Origin: Lachnospiraceae bacterium
Lineage (GTDB): Bacteria; Bacillota; Clostridia; Lachnospirales; Lachnospiraceae
NCBI GenBank assembly: GCA_024691425.1
Contig: JAILNQ010000123.1
Location: 1-64,000, forward strand
Length of the DNA stretch: 64,000 bases
Reading direction: 5' to 3'
The notes beneath the pieces were generated by a model. It had not been told where the DNA came from, searched no databases, and saw nothing but the letters and a program-made list of their open reading frames with translations. Shown one piece after another: positions 43,257-52,061 of the stretch. Position numbers and translations under genes: made by a program. Position 1 is the stretch's first letter; each line of letters begins with the position of its first letter.

Positions 43257-45601
43257 TTTTCTTCCGAAATCTCCTGCTGTCCGGGATAAGCCCTTACAAA
43301 TCCCTCCGGCAGGATATCTTCCTTAATGATCCCGATCTTTCTCTTAAGGCGGTACATGAACTTACGCTTTTCCTGAAGTTTCTCCTCTTCGATCTTCTTT
43401 AAGACAGAAAGCATGCTGTCATAGAAAGGCTTCTCGATCATCGATACCTGATACTTGACTTCTATCGATCTGGCATTCTGCGGAATGCCGACGATCACGA
43501 TCTGGGCATCATTCGTATCAAAGATGTACGTTTTCTCTGAAAGCTTATGCCCGTTGACTATGACATCGATAACATCACATTTTGCCCCATTATCGAGCGT
43601 ATATGTCAATGTTTCTATCGATACAAGGCACGGATACTCGGTAGGGTCCACCCTCAGCGAATGTATGAAACGTTCGAACGGTATGAGAAGGGATACATGG
43701 CCTTCGCTCACCTTTGCGGTAACCCCTATCTGATTTTCGGAAGTGAAGTTCTTGCCCCTCGAGAAATATATCTTCGGTGTATCGAGATTTTTCAGGTATG
43801 CACCGTGCTTAACGATGTTATCGATCATTATCGTCGATGTGGGCATCATGACACGCATCACTTCAAGCGATGCCGCTCCGCCTATGATATACATCTGGAA
43901 TGAATGCTCCATCTCCGCGAACAGCATCCTCTCGCCTATGTCTATGGAACACAGACTGTAGACATCGAGACCTTTGCGGGAAAGATACATCAGGAATCCG
44001 TCATCCTCGCAGTTGCGGAAGTGATAGAAAAGAGCCCTGTATATGATGAATTTGATCGGGACCGAAAAATCCCACACCCATTCATAGTCGAGCATCGTCC
44101 ACTCGCCCTCTTCCCTCTCGGCCTCATCAAGAACGATGTTGGAAAATATCATGTCGTAGTTGCACGGCGAAAGGGCAAGATATTTCTTCTTGAAATCCCT
44201 TCTTCCGAATATCTCATCGAACTTGGCCGAGCGCTTGAACTCGGAAATTCCCGAACACGAATTGAGCCTGCTGCAGTATTCGAGTATGACAGCTTCCATC
44301 CGGGAATACTTTCCGTCATTCTCGAGCTCCTTCAGATGATCCTCGAGAGTTATGCCCGAAATATAATCGAACTTGACCGAATCCTTTGCCTTCGAAGCAA
44401 CTCCGGCGAGCAGCATGCCTCTCTCCCTGCCCTTTATGAGTTCGCAGTTAACGGGCTTAAGACCGGTATTTGCGAACTGCTCGGAAAGTATCTCGAAGCT
44501 GCCCTTCATCTTATCGATATGGGGATTTGCATGCGTAGAAAGTGCACTCTTGTGAACTGTCAGCTCACCCTCGGCAGTTCTGCCTATGACCGTGCACACT
44601 CTGTAGTTCTCGGTCCTCTCGTTGCTGTACTTAGCGAACAGCGGAAGGCTGGTCAGCTTCTGCCATCCCTCCTGCGGCGATGCTATCACGATGAACGAGT
44701 TTGCGAATTCAGGGAAGCGGTCTTCCTCTATCATCGCGTCAAACGCTTTCGTCTCATCAAAAAGCACCATTCTGTCCGAATCGTAATTCCGGATGTTCGT
44801 GTTAAGCTCTCCGACCCCGGGAAGTCTTTCATCGGAATAAATCGTATGTGCGAGTTTGTAATCAGGATACGGATAATAGAATCTGTTATCACCGAGGCCT
44901 TCTTCGGCAAGAAGCCGCTCAAGCGCTTCCTTAGAAAACGTCCTGACTCCCGCCTCGGGAGGATATCCGACGATTCCTCCGAAATATTCCCCGAGATGAT
45001 CCTCCTTGCATCCTGCAAAATACTTAAGCCCTAAACGGTTCTCTATGGCAATTACTATTTTCCCGTCCGGCTTCAGATGCTGCTTGAGTATGTCGAGCAT
45101 GCGGTTATACGGCTTTTCACCCTTGATGTAGGACTGGGCGTATTCAAGCACGCCGATCAGCGTGATATAGTCATATTTTTCGGTAAGGCCGGACTCGACA
45201 TCCTCGAAATTTCCGACCATTATCGTCAGGTTTGCATATTCCTTGTTCCTGTATGCGTTGATGAGGCTCCGTTTCTTTGAAAGCTCTACACATGTCACTT
45301 TTCCGGCAAGCCTCGCGAGCATCCCTGTCACTGCACCGCAGCCGCTGCCTATCTCAAGAACGCTGTCTTCCGCCTTTATCGGAAGCCATCCGATGACATT
45401 CTCCCTTATGTAGGACAGGTGGTACATGACCGACCATGATTTTGACTCCTCGATATATTTCTCATATTCAAGGGACGTATGGGATCTGACAAAATCAAGC
45501 AGCCTGTCTTCCGCAGCTCCCTCGGAATACAGGTCTTCCCCGCCGTAATATGTATAGTCGAGAACGACATTTCCTATGCTTTCGCGTATTTTACCGGACA
45601 T
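43253..45601 (-). CDS. Methyltransferase with a predicted kinase domain (WbdD-like)
   Basis: 782 residues. The N-terminal SAM methyltransferase (about 55-270) has motif I VLEIGSGCGAVTGML (81-95) and post-I VELSKK. The middle (about 330-530) has features of a protein-kinase-like fold: a possible nucleotide Lys351 in TVHKSAL, a hinge-like DYISGITLEDHL (412-423), a catalytic-loop-like NYDMIFSNIV (Asp483, Asn488), and a metal-site-like LDYEW (Asp505). A beta region (about 600-725) and a C-terminal coiled coil (about 730-760) follow. E. coli WbdD caps O-antigen with the same domain order. The kinase call is my motif reading and needs a fold check. It overlaps the Wzt-like gene by 11 bases. Confidence 0.75.
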   Translation of the reverse strand: MSGKIRESIGNVVLDYTYYGGEDLYSEGAAEDRLLDFVRSHTSLEYEKYIEESKSWSVMYHLSYIRENVIGWLPIKAEDSVLEIGSGCGAVTGMLARLAGKVTCVELSKKRSLINAYRNKEYANLTIMVGNFEDVESGLTEKYDYITLIGVLEYAQSYIKGEKPYNRMLDILKQHLKPDGKIVIAIENRLGLKYFAGCKEDHLGEYFGGIVGYPPEAGVRTFSKEALERLLAEEGLGDNRFYYPYPDYKLAHTIYSDERLPGVGELNTNIRNYDSDRMVLFDETKAFDAMIEEDRFPEFANSFIVIASPQEGWQKLTSLPLFAKYSNERTENYRVCTVIGRTAEGELTVHKSALSTHANPHIDKMKGSFEILSEQFANTGLKPVNCELIKGRERGMLLAGVASKAKDSVKFDYISGITLEDHLKELENDGKYSRMEAVILEYCSRLNSCSGISEFKRSAKFDEIFGRRDFKKKYLALSPCNYDMIFSNIVLDEAEREEGEWTMLDYEWVWDFSVPIKFIIYRALFYHFRNCEDDGFLMYLSRKGLDVYSLCSIDIGERMLFAEMEHSFQMYIIGGAASLEVMRVMMPTSTIMIDNIVKHGAYLKNLDTPKIYFSRGKNFTSENQIGVTAKVSEGHVSLLIPFERFIHSLRVDPTEYPCLVSIETLTYTLDNGAKCDVIDVIVNGHKLSEKTYIFDTNDAQIVIVGIPQNARSIEVKYQVSMIEKPFYDSMLSVLKKIEEEKLQEKRKFMYRLKRKIGIIKEDILPEGFVRAYPGQQEISEEK

Positions 45602-46955
45602 CGCTTACCTCTTGCCCTGTTTCAGTGTTAACTGTGACTATTGAATTCATGTCGTAGAACCCTGTCGTGTTCTTCGATGAAATGACCGTCAGGTTGAATA
45701 TATCATACAGTCTGTGATAGACGGTGAATTCTCCGTCCCTGTAGCCTACGCAGCCGAGCGACACAAGGTATTCTCCTCCCTGCAGTGACATGTTCTGTGT
45801 AAAAGTCACCGTACATACATCGCCTTTTGAGCGCTTGCCCGTGGTGATCTTTTCGAACATCGTATTGGTCCCGGTTATCTCGGTGCCCTGCATGTTCTTG
45901 AAAGATACCGCGAATATCGGATCCTGCACCGTATCGTTGAACTTGACCTTCACCCTTACCGTAAAATCATCGCCTTTGATGATCGTGTTGGTTATCGTGC
46001 CTCCGTCGTCATAGGCGCAGAAGTCCACGAACTCGGCGAGATTGCTGCCGTATTCATCGGCATTCGGGTTCAGCTGCATCAGATCCTTCCACTTTGTCCC
46101 GCCGGCGCCGCCCGTATCTTTCATTATCTGCGGCTGCGAATCGAGCTGTCCGACGAGCACTTTCTTGTACATGTCGATTATCTCTTTCGGCTCGCCTTCT
46201 CCGAGCTTGTGACCCTTTTCAAGAAGGATAACCCTGTCGCAGTATTTGCTGATGCTTCCGAGGTCATGGCTTACGAACAGTATAGTCTTGCCCTGCTTTT
46301 TGAAATCCTCGAACTTCCTGTAGCACTTGTTCTGGAAGAACACATCTCCGACCGACAGAGCTTCATCGACAATGAGTATCTCCGGGTCGATGTTTATCGC
46401 GACCGCGAATGCAAGGCGCACGAACATTCCGCTCGAATACGTCTTGACCTTCTGGTTCACGAATTCTCCGATGTCAGCGAACTCAAGTATCGACTCAAGC
46501 TTATCGTCTATTTCTTTCTCCGAGAATCCGAGCATCGTTCCGTTCAGATAGATGTTCTCCATCCCAGTGAATTCCATGTTAAAGCCCGCACCGAGCTCAA
46601 GCAGGGCAGAAATGCGCCCGTTTATCTTAAGTTCCCCCGCAGTCGGGGACAGCACTCCGGTAATGATTTTCAGTATCGTGGACTTACCGGAGCCGTTCGT
46701 ACCGATTATGCCGACGGTCTCGCCCTTATGTACATCAAAGCTTACGCAGTCCAAGGCAAAATGCTCTCTTGAGCGGATGTTCCTTCCGATGTGGAGAGCT
46801 TCTTTGAGCCTGTCACGGTTCCTGTCGTAAAGCTTGTACACTTTCGAAACATTCTTTACGCTTATCGCCAGCTCATCGCTTATCCTTCCGGCGCTCACAT
46901 GGTCCGTATGTCCTGCAGTATCCTTTTGTCTGATCGCATCTAGAAAATCAGTCAT
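45591..46955 (-). CDS. Polysaccharide ABC exporter ATPase with C-terminal beta domain (Wzt-like)
   Basis: 454 residues. The ATPase domain (about 30-275) has Walker A GTNGSGKST (85-93), signature YSSGMFVRLAFA and Walker B LIVDEALSVGD, the form of the Wzt/TagH/RfbE subfamily. The C-terminal domain (about 290-454) is beta-rich, with KGDDFTVRVKVKF, GGEYLVSLGCVG and a late VYHRLYDIFNLTV. This matches the Wzt C-terminal carbohydrate-binding domain that reads the chain's terminal modification before export. It is followed by the putative capping methyltransferase-kinase. Confidence 0.92.
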   Translation of the reverse strand: MTDFLDAIRQKDTAGHTDHVSAGRISDELAISVKNVSKVYKLYDRNRDRLKEALHIGRNIRSREHFALDCVSFDVHKGETVGIIGTNGSGKSTILKIITGVLSPTAGELKINGRISALLELGAGFNMEFTGMENIYLNGTMLGFSEKEIDDKLESILEFADIGEFVNQKVKTYSSGMFVRLAFAVAINIDPEILIVDEALSVGDVFFQNKCYRKFEDFKKQGKTILFVSHDLGSISKYCDRVILLEKGHKLGEGEPKEIIDMYKKVLVGQLDSQPQIMKDTGGAGGTKWKDLMQLNPNADEYGSNLAEFVDFCAYDDGGTITNTIIKGDDFTVRVKVKFNDTVQDPIFAVSFKNMQGTEITGTNTMFEKITTGKRSKGDVCTVTFTQNMSLQGGEYLVSLGCVGYRDGEFTVYHRLYDIFNLTVISSKNTTGFYDMNSIVTVNTETGQEVSDVR

Positions 46956-46964
46956 GTCCCATCC

Positions 46965-47951
46965 TTATAAAACATCAGCGAAGTGCACCTTCAGGCGTTT
47001 GAAGATGATAGCTCCGAACGCGAAAACGCACATCGTGAGAATCCAGAAATAAGCCGTGGAATAAAAGTTCTCCCAGAACCAGACTTTATCTATGAAAGCA
47101 TCCCTGTAGCCCTCAACGATATAGTTCATAGGGTTCAGCTTGAACACTATCCGAAGCCTCGGCGGAAGCGTCGTGATATTCCACAGAATAGGCGTCGCCC
47201 ATATGCCGACCTGAAGAAGTATCGAGATTATCTGTCCGAGGTCCCTGAAAAAAACGATTATCGAGCAAGTAATGTAGCACAGCCCCAGCACGAATATGAA
47301 CATGCAGCCTGTGTAATAGAATATCTGAAGCGTATAAAGGTCGGGGTAATACCCGTAGCATGAGAACAGTATTATGGTAAATGCAACGAAGAAAACATGG
47401 ACGAATACCGCCGAGATGATCTTGATGATCGGAAGTATGCTTATTTTGAACACTACCTTTTTGACGAGGTAATTGTATTCAAGAAGCGCTCCCGTTCCGT
47501 TTGACAACGCCTCGGAAAAGAAGAACCACGGCACTATTCCGGCGATGAGCCAGAGTATGTAAGGTATCGTGATGTCACCCTTTACCGCAACTGCCCTTGA
47601 GGGAAGCGCCACTGAAAAGACGAACCAGTACAGAAGCACCGTGATGACAGGCTGTACGAATGCCCAGACGATACCGAGGTATGACCCGGCGTATCTCGTT
47701 TTGAAATCATTCTTCGAAAGCTTCCAGATAAGCTGCCTGTTCTGGAAAAGCTCAACCGGAAGAATGACTATCTTGTCATATTTCAACAGGAATACCGTAT
47801 AGATCGCGACAAGAATGATGCAGGAAATGACCTTTTTGATCATTTCCTCCTTAGGGTCCGCAAACGGGTTATGATGAAAAATGATATATGCGAGAAGCGC
47901 CGCTACGAGCACAGTGACGACGGCAACCACCGGTTTTTTTTTCGTCATCAC
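46965..47951 (-). CDS. Polysaccharide ABC exporter permease (Wzm-like)
   Basis: 328 residues. The typical ABC-2 permease core begins near residue 70 with QLIWKLSKNDFKTRYAGSYLG and has six helices, including the conserved LNPMNYIVEGYRDAF near the end. About 70 extra N-terminal residues carry two additional helices (about 8-26 and 38-57), beyond the usual 260-residue Wzm. It moves lipid-linked polysaccharide across the membrane with the adjacent ATPase. It overlaps rfbC by 4 bases. Confidence 0.92.
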   Translation of the reverse strand: MMTKKKPVVAVVTVLVAALLAYIIFHHNPFADPKEEMIKKVISCIILVAIYTVFLLKYDKIVILPVELFQNRQLIWKLSKNDFKTRYAGSYLGIVWAFVQPVITVLLYWFVFSVALPSRAVAVKGDITIPYILWLIAGIVPWFFFSEALSNGTGALLEYNYLVKKVVFKISILPIIKIISAVFVHVFFVAFTIILFSCYGYYPDLYTLQIFYYTGCMFIFVLGLCYITCSIIVFFRDLGQIISILLQVGIWATPILWNITTLPPRLRIVFKLNPMNYIVEGYRDAFIDKVWFWENFYSTAYFWILTMCVFAFGAIIFKRLKVHFADVL

Positions 47952-48493
47952 AGCTCCTTAAGCCTAGGCCATTTTTTATCCTTCTCAGAGAATATGAGCT
48001 CCATGTCATCCGCAACGGGCCAGTCGATTCCTATGTCAGGATCGTTGTAGATTATCCCGCCCTCATCATTCGGATGATAAAGATCCGTGCATTTGTATGT
48101 GAATTCTGCATAGTCTGAAAGCACGAGGAATCCGTGCGCGAAGTTCTTCGGGATGAAGAACATTTTCTTGTTCTCTTCGGAAAGCCTGATCCCGAACCAT
48201 TTCCCGTATGTTTCCGAGCCCGGGCGCATGTCGACCGCGACGTCGAATACTTCGCCTTTTATGACACGCACAAGCTTATCCTGCGGATGGGCTATCTGGA
48301 AATGAAGGCCGCGGAGCACGCCCCTTTTCGAAGCCGACTGATTATCCTGCACGAAAGCGCATGTAATCCCTGCCTCCTCAAAATCAGCTATATTGTACGT
48401 TTCCATGAAGTATCCCCTCTCATCCGAAAACACCTTCGGGGTTATTACGAGAAGACCCTCTATGGGCGTGGTCTCAACGGCTATCTTTCCCAT
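47948..48493 (-). CDS. rfbC: dTDP-4-dehydrorhamnose 3,5-epimerase
   Basis: 181 residues from ATG 48493, which has AAGGAG upstream (the ATG at 48499 touches the ribosome site). It is a cupin enzyme that epimerises dTDP-4-keto-6-deoxyglucose. Visible are DERGYFMETYN, QDNQSASKRGVLRGLHFQ with the catalytic His, and FIPKNFAHGFLVLSDYAEF. It works with RfbA and RfbB encoded just upstream. No dTDP-4-dehydrorhamnose reductase (RfbD) gene is present in the window. Confidence 0.95.
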   Translation of the reverse strand: MGKIAVETTPIEGLLVITPKVFSDERGYFMETYNIADFEEAGITCAFVQDNQSASKRGVLRGLHFQIAHPQDKLVRVIKGEVFDVAVDMRPGSETYGKWFGIRLSEENKKMFFIPKNFAHGFLVLSDYAEFTYKCTDLYHPNDEGGIIYNDPDIGIDWPVADDMELIFSEKDKKWPRLKEL

Positions 48494-48509
48494 TGCCATT
48501 CTCCTTATA

Positions 48510-51131
48510 TCAGTATCTTAAAAAGCTCTTGTTCATGTCCACGTTACCGCTTATACCGCTAACGCTTCCCTTTGATGTATACTGCCATATATCATAGCGT
48601 CCGCTGTATGTCGGACCTTCGGCTCTGTACTGTGCGAGCCAGATCTTGCATGACAGTGATGAAGTGTTGATCTTCTCAGTAAGCCATGTCTTGTTCGCAT
48701 AAAGTCCGGGCGTATATCCGGCAGATGCTATCGTCTTGCAGAATGCCTGTATGTTCTCCGTGCGCTGGCTTGCGGATAATGTGTTATATCCAGGTCTTGA
48801 TGATGACTCTACGTCAAGGAATACCGGATAGTTGAGTCCGTATCCTCCGCACAGTGCTGCGCACATACTTGCCTCTTCAACCGCTTCGGCCTCATTCAGC
48901 GCCGTGGAGAAGAAGTATACACCGACCTTGAGCCCTGCACTCTTTGCGCCCTTGATATGGCTCTTGAAGTAAGGATCCTCAATGAGCGCTCCGGTCGAAG
49001 CACCGCGGTATCCGCATCTTATGATGACAAAATCGATTCCCGAAGCTTTAACCGAACCCCAGTTGATGCTCGGCTGATATTTGGATACGTCTATTCCGAG
49101 CACGCCGGAGCCTGTATCGAGTGTACCGTCGGAATTGAAGTGGTACGAAACTCCGCCGATAACCTGATCTCCCGTAACAAACTCATGATCCTTCGTGTAG
49201 TAATATGTCTTGCCGTCTATGTTCTGCCAGCCGGTGTATATGAATCCGGCGATCCTTCTGTAGAACACGCTGAAGTTTCCGCTCCTTAAATCCGCGATCT
49301 TGGCAAGCCTGTATGTTCCGTCCTCGTTGACGTAGAGCTTGTTCTTGTTCGAATCGAAAAGCTGTGCTTCGGGCTTGTATTTATCTATCTCACTCGGAGG
49401 AGTAAGGTCGACCGGCGTCGGTGTCGGTGATTCCGTCGGCGTAGGTGTCGGCGTCGGTGTATCCGTAGGCGTCGGCGTCGGTGTGGGGGTAGGTGTATCC
49501 GTCGGTGTCGGGGTCGGTGTAGGCGTCGGCGTATCCGTAGGTGTCGGCGTCGGTGTATCCGTAGGCGTCGGCGTCGGATCATCCGTATCATCCGTCGGTG
49601 TATCTGAAGTCTCGTTCAGCTGCACTTCCGTTGCAACAAGCCTTCCTGCCGGCGCAAGTCCGATGTTCGCCATCGTAGCTCCCGATGAAAAACCGACCGA
49701 ATCGGCCACCTTTCCGAGTGCGGCAAACAATCTGCTGAATATCGATGCTATTATCTCTGTCTTGGACAGATCGACCGTAGCTTCCTCGTACGATTCTCCG
49801 ACTTCCTCGACTGTTGATTCGACGAACTCGACAGTATCCTTCGGTGCGGTTCCCGTCTCGACATCGGCATGCTTATTGCCGTTATCCTCGACGGCCGCGT
49901 TGACTTCGCTCTCCTTCTTGATCTCGTCCTTTATGTTCGCGATGACCTTGTATTCAACCTTGGCTTTTACGCTGACCTTCTGTCCTACTGTCGGATAAAC
50001 ATAACCGCTCAATGAATCGGATTCCGTTATGGTAACTGAGTAATCGCCTGCGCTCATACCCGTCAGGTGGATTATTCCGTCCTCATCCTCATCCTCGTAG
50101 CTGCTTTCCTTATCATCCTTATCAGTGACGGTTATTCCCCATTCCAGTCCTTTGACAAGGGTGTCATCCTCATCAACGAGCTTGACCTTTAAGTCCTTCT
50201 CAACGCTCGTGAGTATCAGCGAGAGCATCTTTCCTTCGCTGTCCGTCATCTGCTCGGCGGCTTCTTCCATTTCCACTTCCTCGGATAAAGCCTCCGTATC
50301 ATCATATGCAATGAGCGAGGCATCATCCACGAAATAAGGAAGATTGGCCATAGCCATCGCTTTATTCTGCTCGCCGCGGTAGTCTGCGTATACCGTAGTG
50401 GTCATTACGGATGTGATGACGATAACTGCTGCCATCGCAACCGCGCCCCACTGTACGGGAGTGAGCTTTTTCAGCCTGTCCGTTAAGCTCTCTTCTTCCG
50501 TATCAGGCGCATTGTCGTCCATCTCGGCCTTCGGAACACTATCATATCTCCACTTTGCTGATTCTTTTCTGAACTCGGACGGACCGTCTTTTTTCGTAGG
50601 AAGAATTCCGGCCTTCCTGTACTTCTCAAGACCTTTTTTGTGTCTGAATGAATCGCTCTGATGTGTGGGGCCTGCGTGCTTTTTCTTCTTCTTTACCGAA
50701 GAAGGCTCATGCGTGCTCTTTGCCGCAGTCTTCCCCGCAGATTTGCGTTTTTTCTTCAGTTCCTCGGATCTGATGATGATCTTCTCATCAACGGATCTGC
50801 GTATAGCCGCCTCGGGATCATCCGCCGGCATTTCAGGCTCTTCTGCCGCAACAGGCACAGGATTCTTTTTCTTCTTCGGCCTATCATAAGCGTAGAAGGC
50901 ATCTACTGCATCTTTTACGCCGTCGAGATCGGACGTGTCGACCTTGAGTCCTTCGGAAACGATCTGAGAGATCGTCTCGTTCACGATATCATCCGAGCCG
51001 GGCTCATTTCTGCCTGCCGGATATCCGGAACGCTTTTTACCTTCGCTTCTGTCCATCTGCTCGGACAGCTGCACCCAGTCCATCTGAGTGTTCTGTTCAG
51101 CTCCCCTGCCGTCGTACCTGGTTTTTTTCAT
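48510..51131 (-). CDS. Membrane-anchored GH25 muramidase with long cytoplasmic N-terminus
   Basis: 873 residues. Residues 1-226 are hydrophilic, Lys/Glu/Ser-rich and probably cytoplasmic. A transmembrane helix follows at about 227-249. The outside part has a SpaA/Cna-like beta domain with LKVKLVDEDDTLVKG (about 310-400), a Thr/Pro repeat (about 520-580), and choline-binding-type repeats (GWQNIDGKTYYYT). The C-terminal GH25 domain (676-873) has catalytic motifs GIDVSKYQ and VFLDVESS. It likely cuts or remodels peptidoglycan at the cell surface. The cytoplasmic half suggests signalling or a partner inside. It sits between rfbA and rfbC; AAGGGGA precedes the ATG. Confidence 0.88.
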   Translation of the reverse strand: MKKTRYDGRGAEQNTQMDWVQLSEQMDRSEGKKRSGYPAGRNEPGSDDIVNETISQIVSEGLKVDTSDLDGVKDAVDAFYAYDRPKKKKNPVPVAAEEPEMPADDPEAAIRRSVDEKIIIRSEELKKKRKSAGKTAAKSTHEPSSVKKKKKHAGPTHQSDSFRHKKGLEKYRKAGILPTKKDGPSEFRKESAKWRYDSVPKAEMDDNAPDTEEESLTDRLKKLTPVQWGAVAMAAVIVITSVMTTTVYADYRGEQNKAMAMANLPYFVDDASLIAYDDTEALSEEVEMEEAAEQMTDSEGKMLSLILTSVEKDLKVKLVDEDDTLVKGLEWGITVTDKDDKESSYEDEDEDGIIHLTGMSAGDYSVTITESDSLSGYVYPTVGQKVSVKAKVEYKVIANIKDEIKKESEVNAAVEDNGNKHADVETGTAPKDTVEFVESTVEEVGESYEEATVDLSKTEIIASIFSRLFAALGKVADSVGFSSGATMANIGLAPAGRLVATEVQLNETSDTPTDDTDDPTPTPTDTPTPTPTDTPTPTPTPTPTDTPTPTPTPTPTDTPTPTPTPTESPTPTPVDLTPPSEIDKYKPEAQLFDSNKNKLYVNEDGTYRLAKIADLRSGNFSVFYRRIAGFIYTGWQNIDGKTYYYTKDHEFVTGDQVIGGVSYHFNSDGTLDTGSGVLGIDVSKYQPSINWGSVKASGIDFVIIRCGYRGASTGALIEDPYFKSHIKGAKSAGLKVGVYFFSTALNEAEAVEEASMCAALCGGYGLNYPVFLDVESSSRPGYNTLSASQRTENIQAFCKTIASAGYTPGLYANKTWLTEKINTSSLSCKIWLAQYRAEGPTYSGRYDIWQYTSKGSVSGISGNVDMNKSFLRY
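49411..49577. repeat. Thr-Pro coding repeat inside the muramidase gene
   Basis: A run of imperfect short repeats (GGCGTCGGTGT and relatives) encodes the TPTPTPTD spacer between the membrane-proximal and wall-binding domains. Such tracts can change in length by slippage, so this stretch may vary between strains. It is a coding repeat, not a CRISPR array. Confidence 0.85.
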
Positions 51132-51191
51132 ATTCTTCCCCTTATTCCTCTCATCCTTTCCATCATCCGGCCCCCTCCGGCATGACAGTTT

Positions 51192-52061
51192 CTACAGTCC
51201 GTTCGCTACATCGACGAGATACTTTCCGTAGTCCGTCTTCAGCAGCGGTTCAGCCAGCTTCAGCAGCTGCTGCCTGTCTATAAAATTCCTTCTGAATGCT
51301 ATTTCCTCTATGCACGAAATGTACATTCCCTGACGCTTCTGCACGGTCCTTATGAAGTCTGCCGCATCAAGGAGCATGTCGTGATTTCCGGTATCGAGCC
51401 ATGCAAATCCTCGCCCCAGCGTCTCGACGAAAAGCTCGCCGCGCTCAAGGTATGCATTGTTGACCGATGTTATCTCTATCTCGCCTCTTGCCGAGGGCTT
51501 AACGTCTTTTGCTATCTTAACTACGTCATTGTCGTAGAAATACAGTCCGGGAACCGCATAGTTCGACTTGGGATTTTCGGGCTTCTCCTCGATTGATATG
51601 GCCTTTCCGTTCTCATCGAATTCAACGACTCCGTATTCCTTCGGGTCTCTTACATAGTAACCGAAAATCGTTGCGCCCTTCTCTCTTTCCGCTGCGGTGC
51701 GCAATACCTTTGAGAAGCTCTGTCCGTAAAAGATGTTGTCACCGAGTATCAGGGCAACCCTGTCCGAACCTATGAATTCCTCGCCGATGATGAACGCATC
51801 CGCAAGTCCTCTCGGCGTTTCCTGCACTGCATACGACATTGAAAGCCCTAACTGGCTTCCGTCTCCGAAAAGCTCCCTGAACGTCGGCAGATCTCTCGGT
51901 GTTGATATTATGAGGATCTCCCTTATATGCGCAAGCATCAGTATCGAGAGCGGATAATATATCATCGGCTTGTCATACACAGGCATCATCTGCTTGGACA
52001 TCGCCTTTGTCAGAGGGTAGAGTCTCGTTCCCGAACCTCCGGCAAGAATTATACCTTTCAT
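51192..52061 (-). CDS. rfbA: Glucose-1-phosphate thymidylyltransferase
   Basis: 289 residues, the usual RmlA length. It makes dTDP-glucose. The N-terminal [20 protein letters not shown] is the NTP loop, followed by [25 protein letters not shown] and [16 protein letters not shown]. It overlaps rfbB by 4 bases and receives glucose-1-phosphate from the phosphoglucomutase encoded further on. It is followed by the GH25 gene after about 60 bases. Confidence 0.97.
   Translation of the reverse strand: MKGIILAGGSGTRLYPLTKAMSKQMMPVYDKPMIYYPLSILMLAHIREILIISTPRDLPTFRELFGDGSQLGLSMSYAVQETPRGLADAFIIGEEFIGSDRVALILGDNIFYGQSFSKVLRTAAEREKGATIFGYYVRDPKEYGVVEFDENGKAISIEEKPENPKSNYAVPGLYFYDNDVVKIAKDVKPSARGEIEITSVNNAYLERGELFVETLGRGFAWLDTGNHDMLLDAADFIRTVQKRQGMYISCIEEIAFRRNFIDRQQLLKLAEPLLKTDYGKYLVDVANGL

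Noticed and set aside
43904-45034. Plus-strand frame of about 376 codons opposite the methyltransferase gene
   Set aside because: It lies fully antisense to a gene with clear motifs, has no plausible ribosome site and no recognisable domain. Other long plus-strand frames over the minus-strand genes were dropped for the same reason.
49411-49577. CRISPR-like array of short repeats
   Set aside because: The repeats have no constant spacers and encode a Thr-Pro linker in the frame of the muramidase gene.
48510-51131. Phage endolysin, sign of a prophage
   Set aside because: The GH25 domain is attached to a cytoplasmic and membrane-spanning region, and no holin, structural or integrase gene is near.
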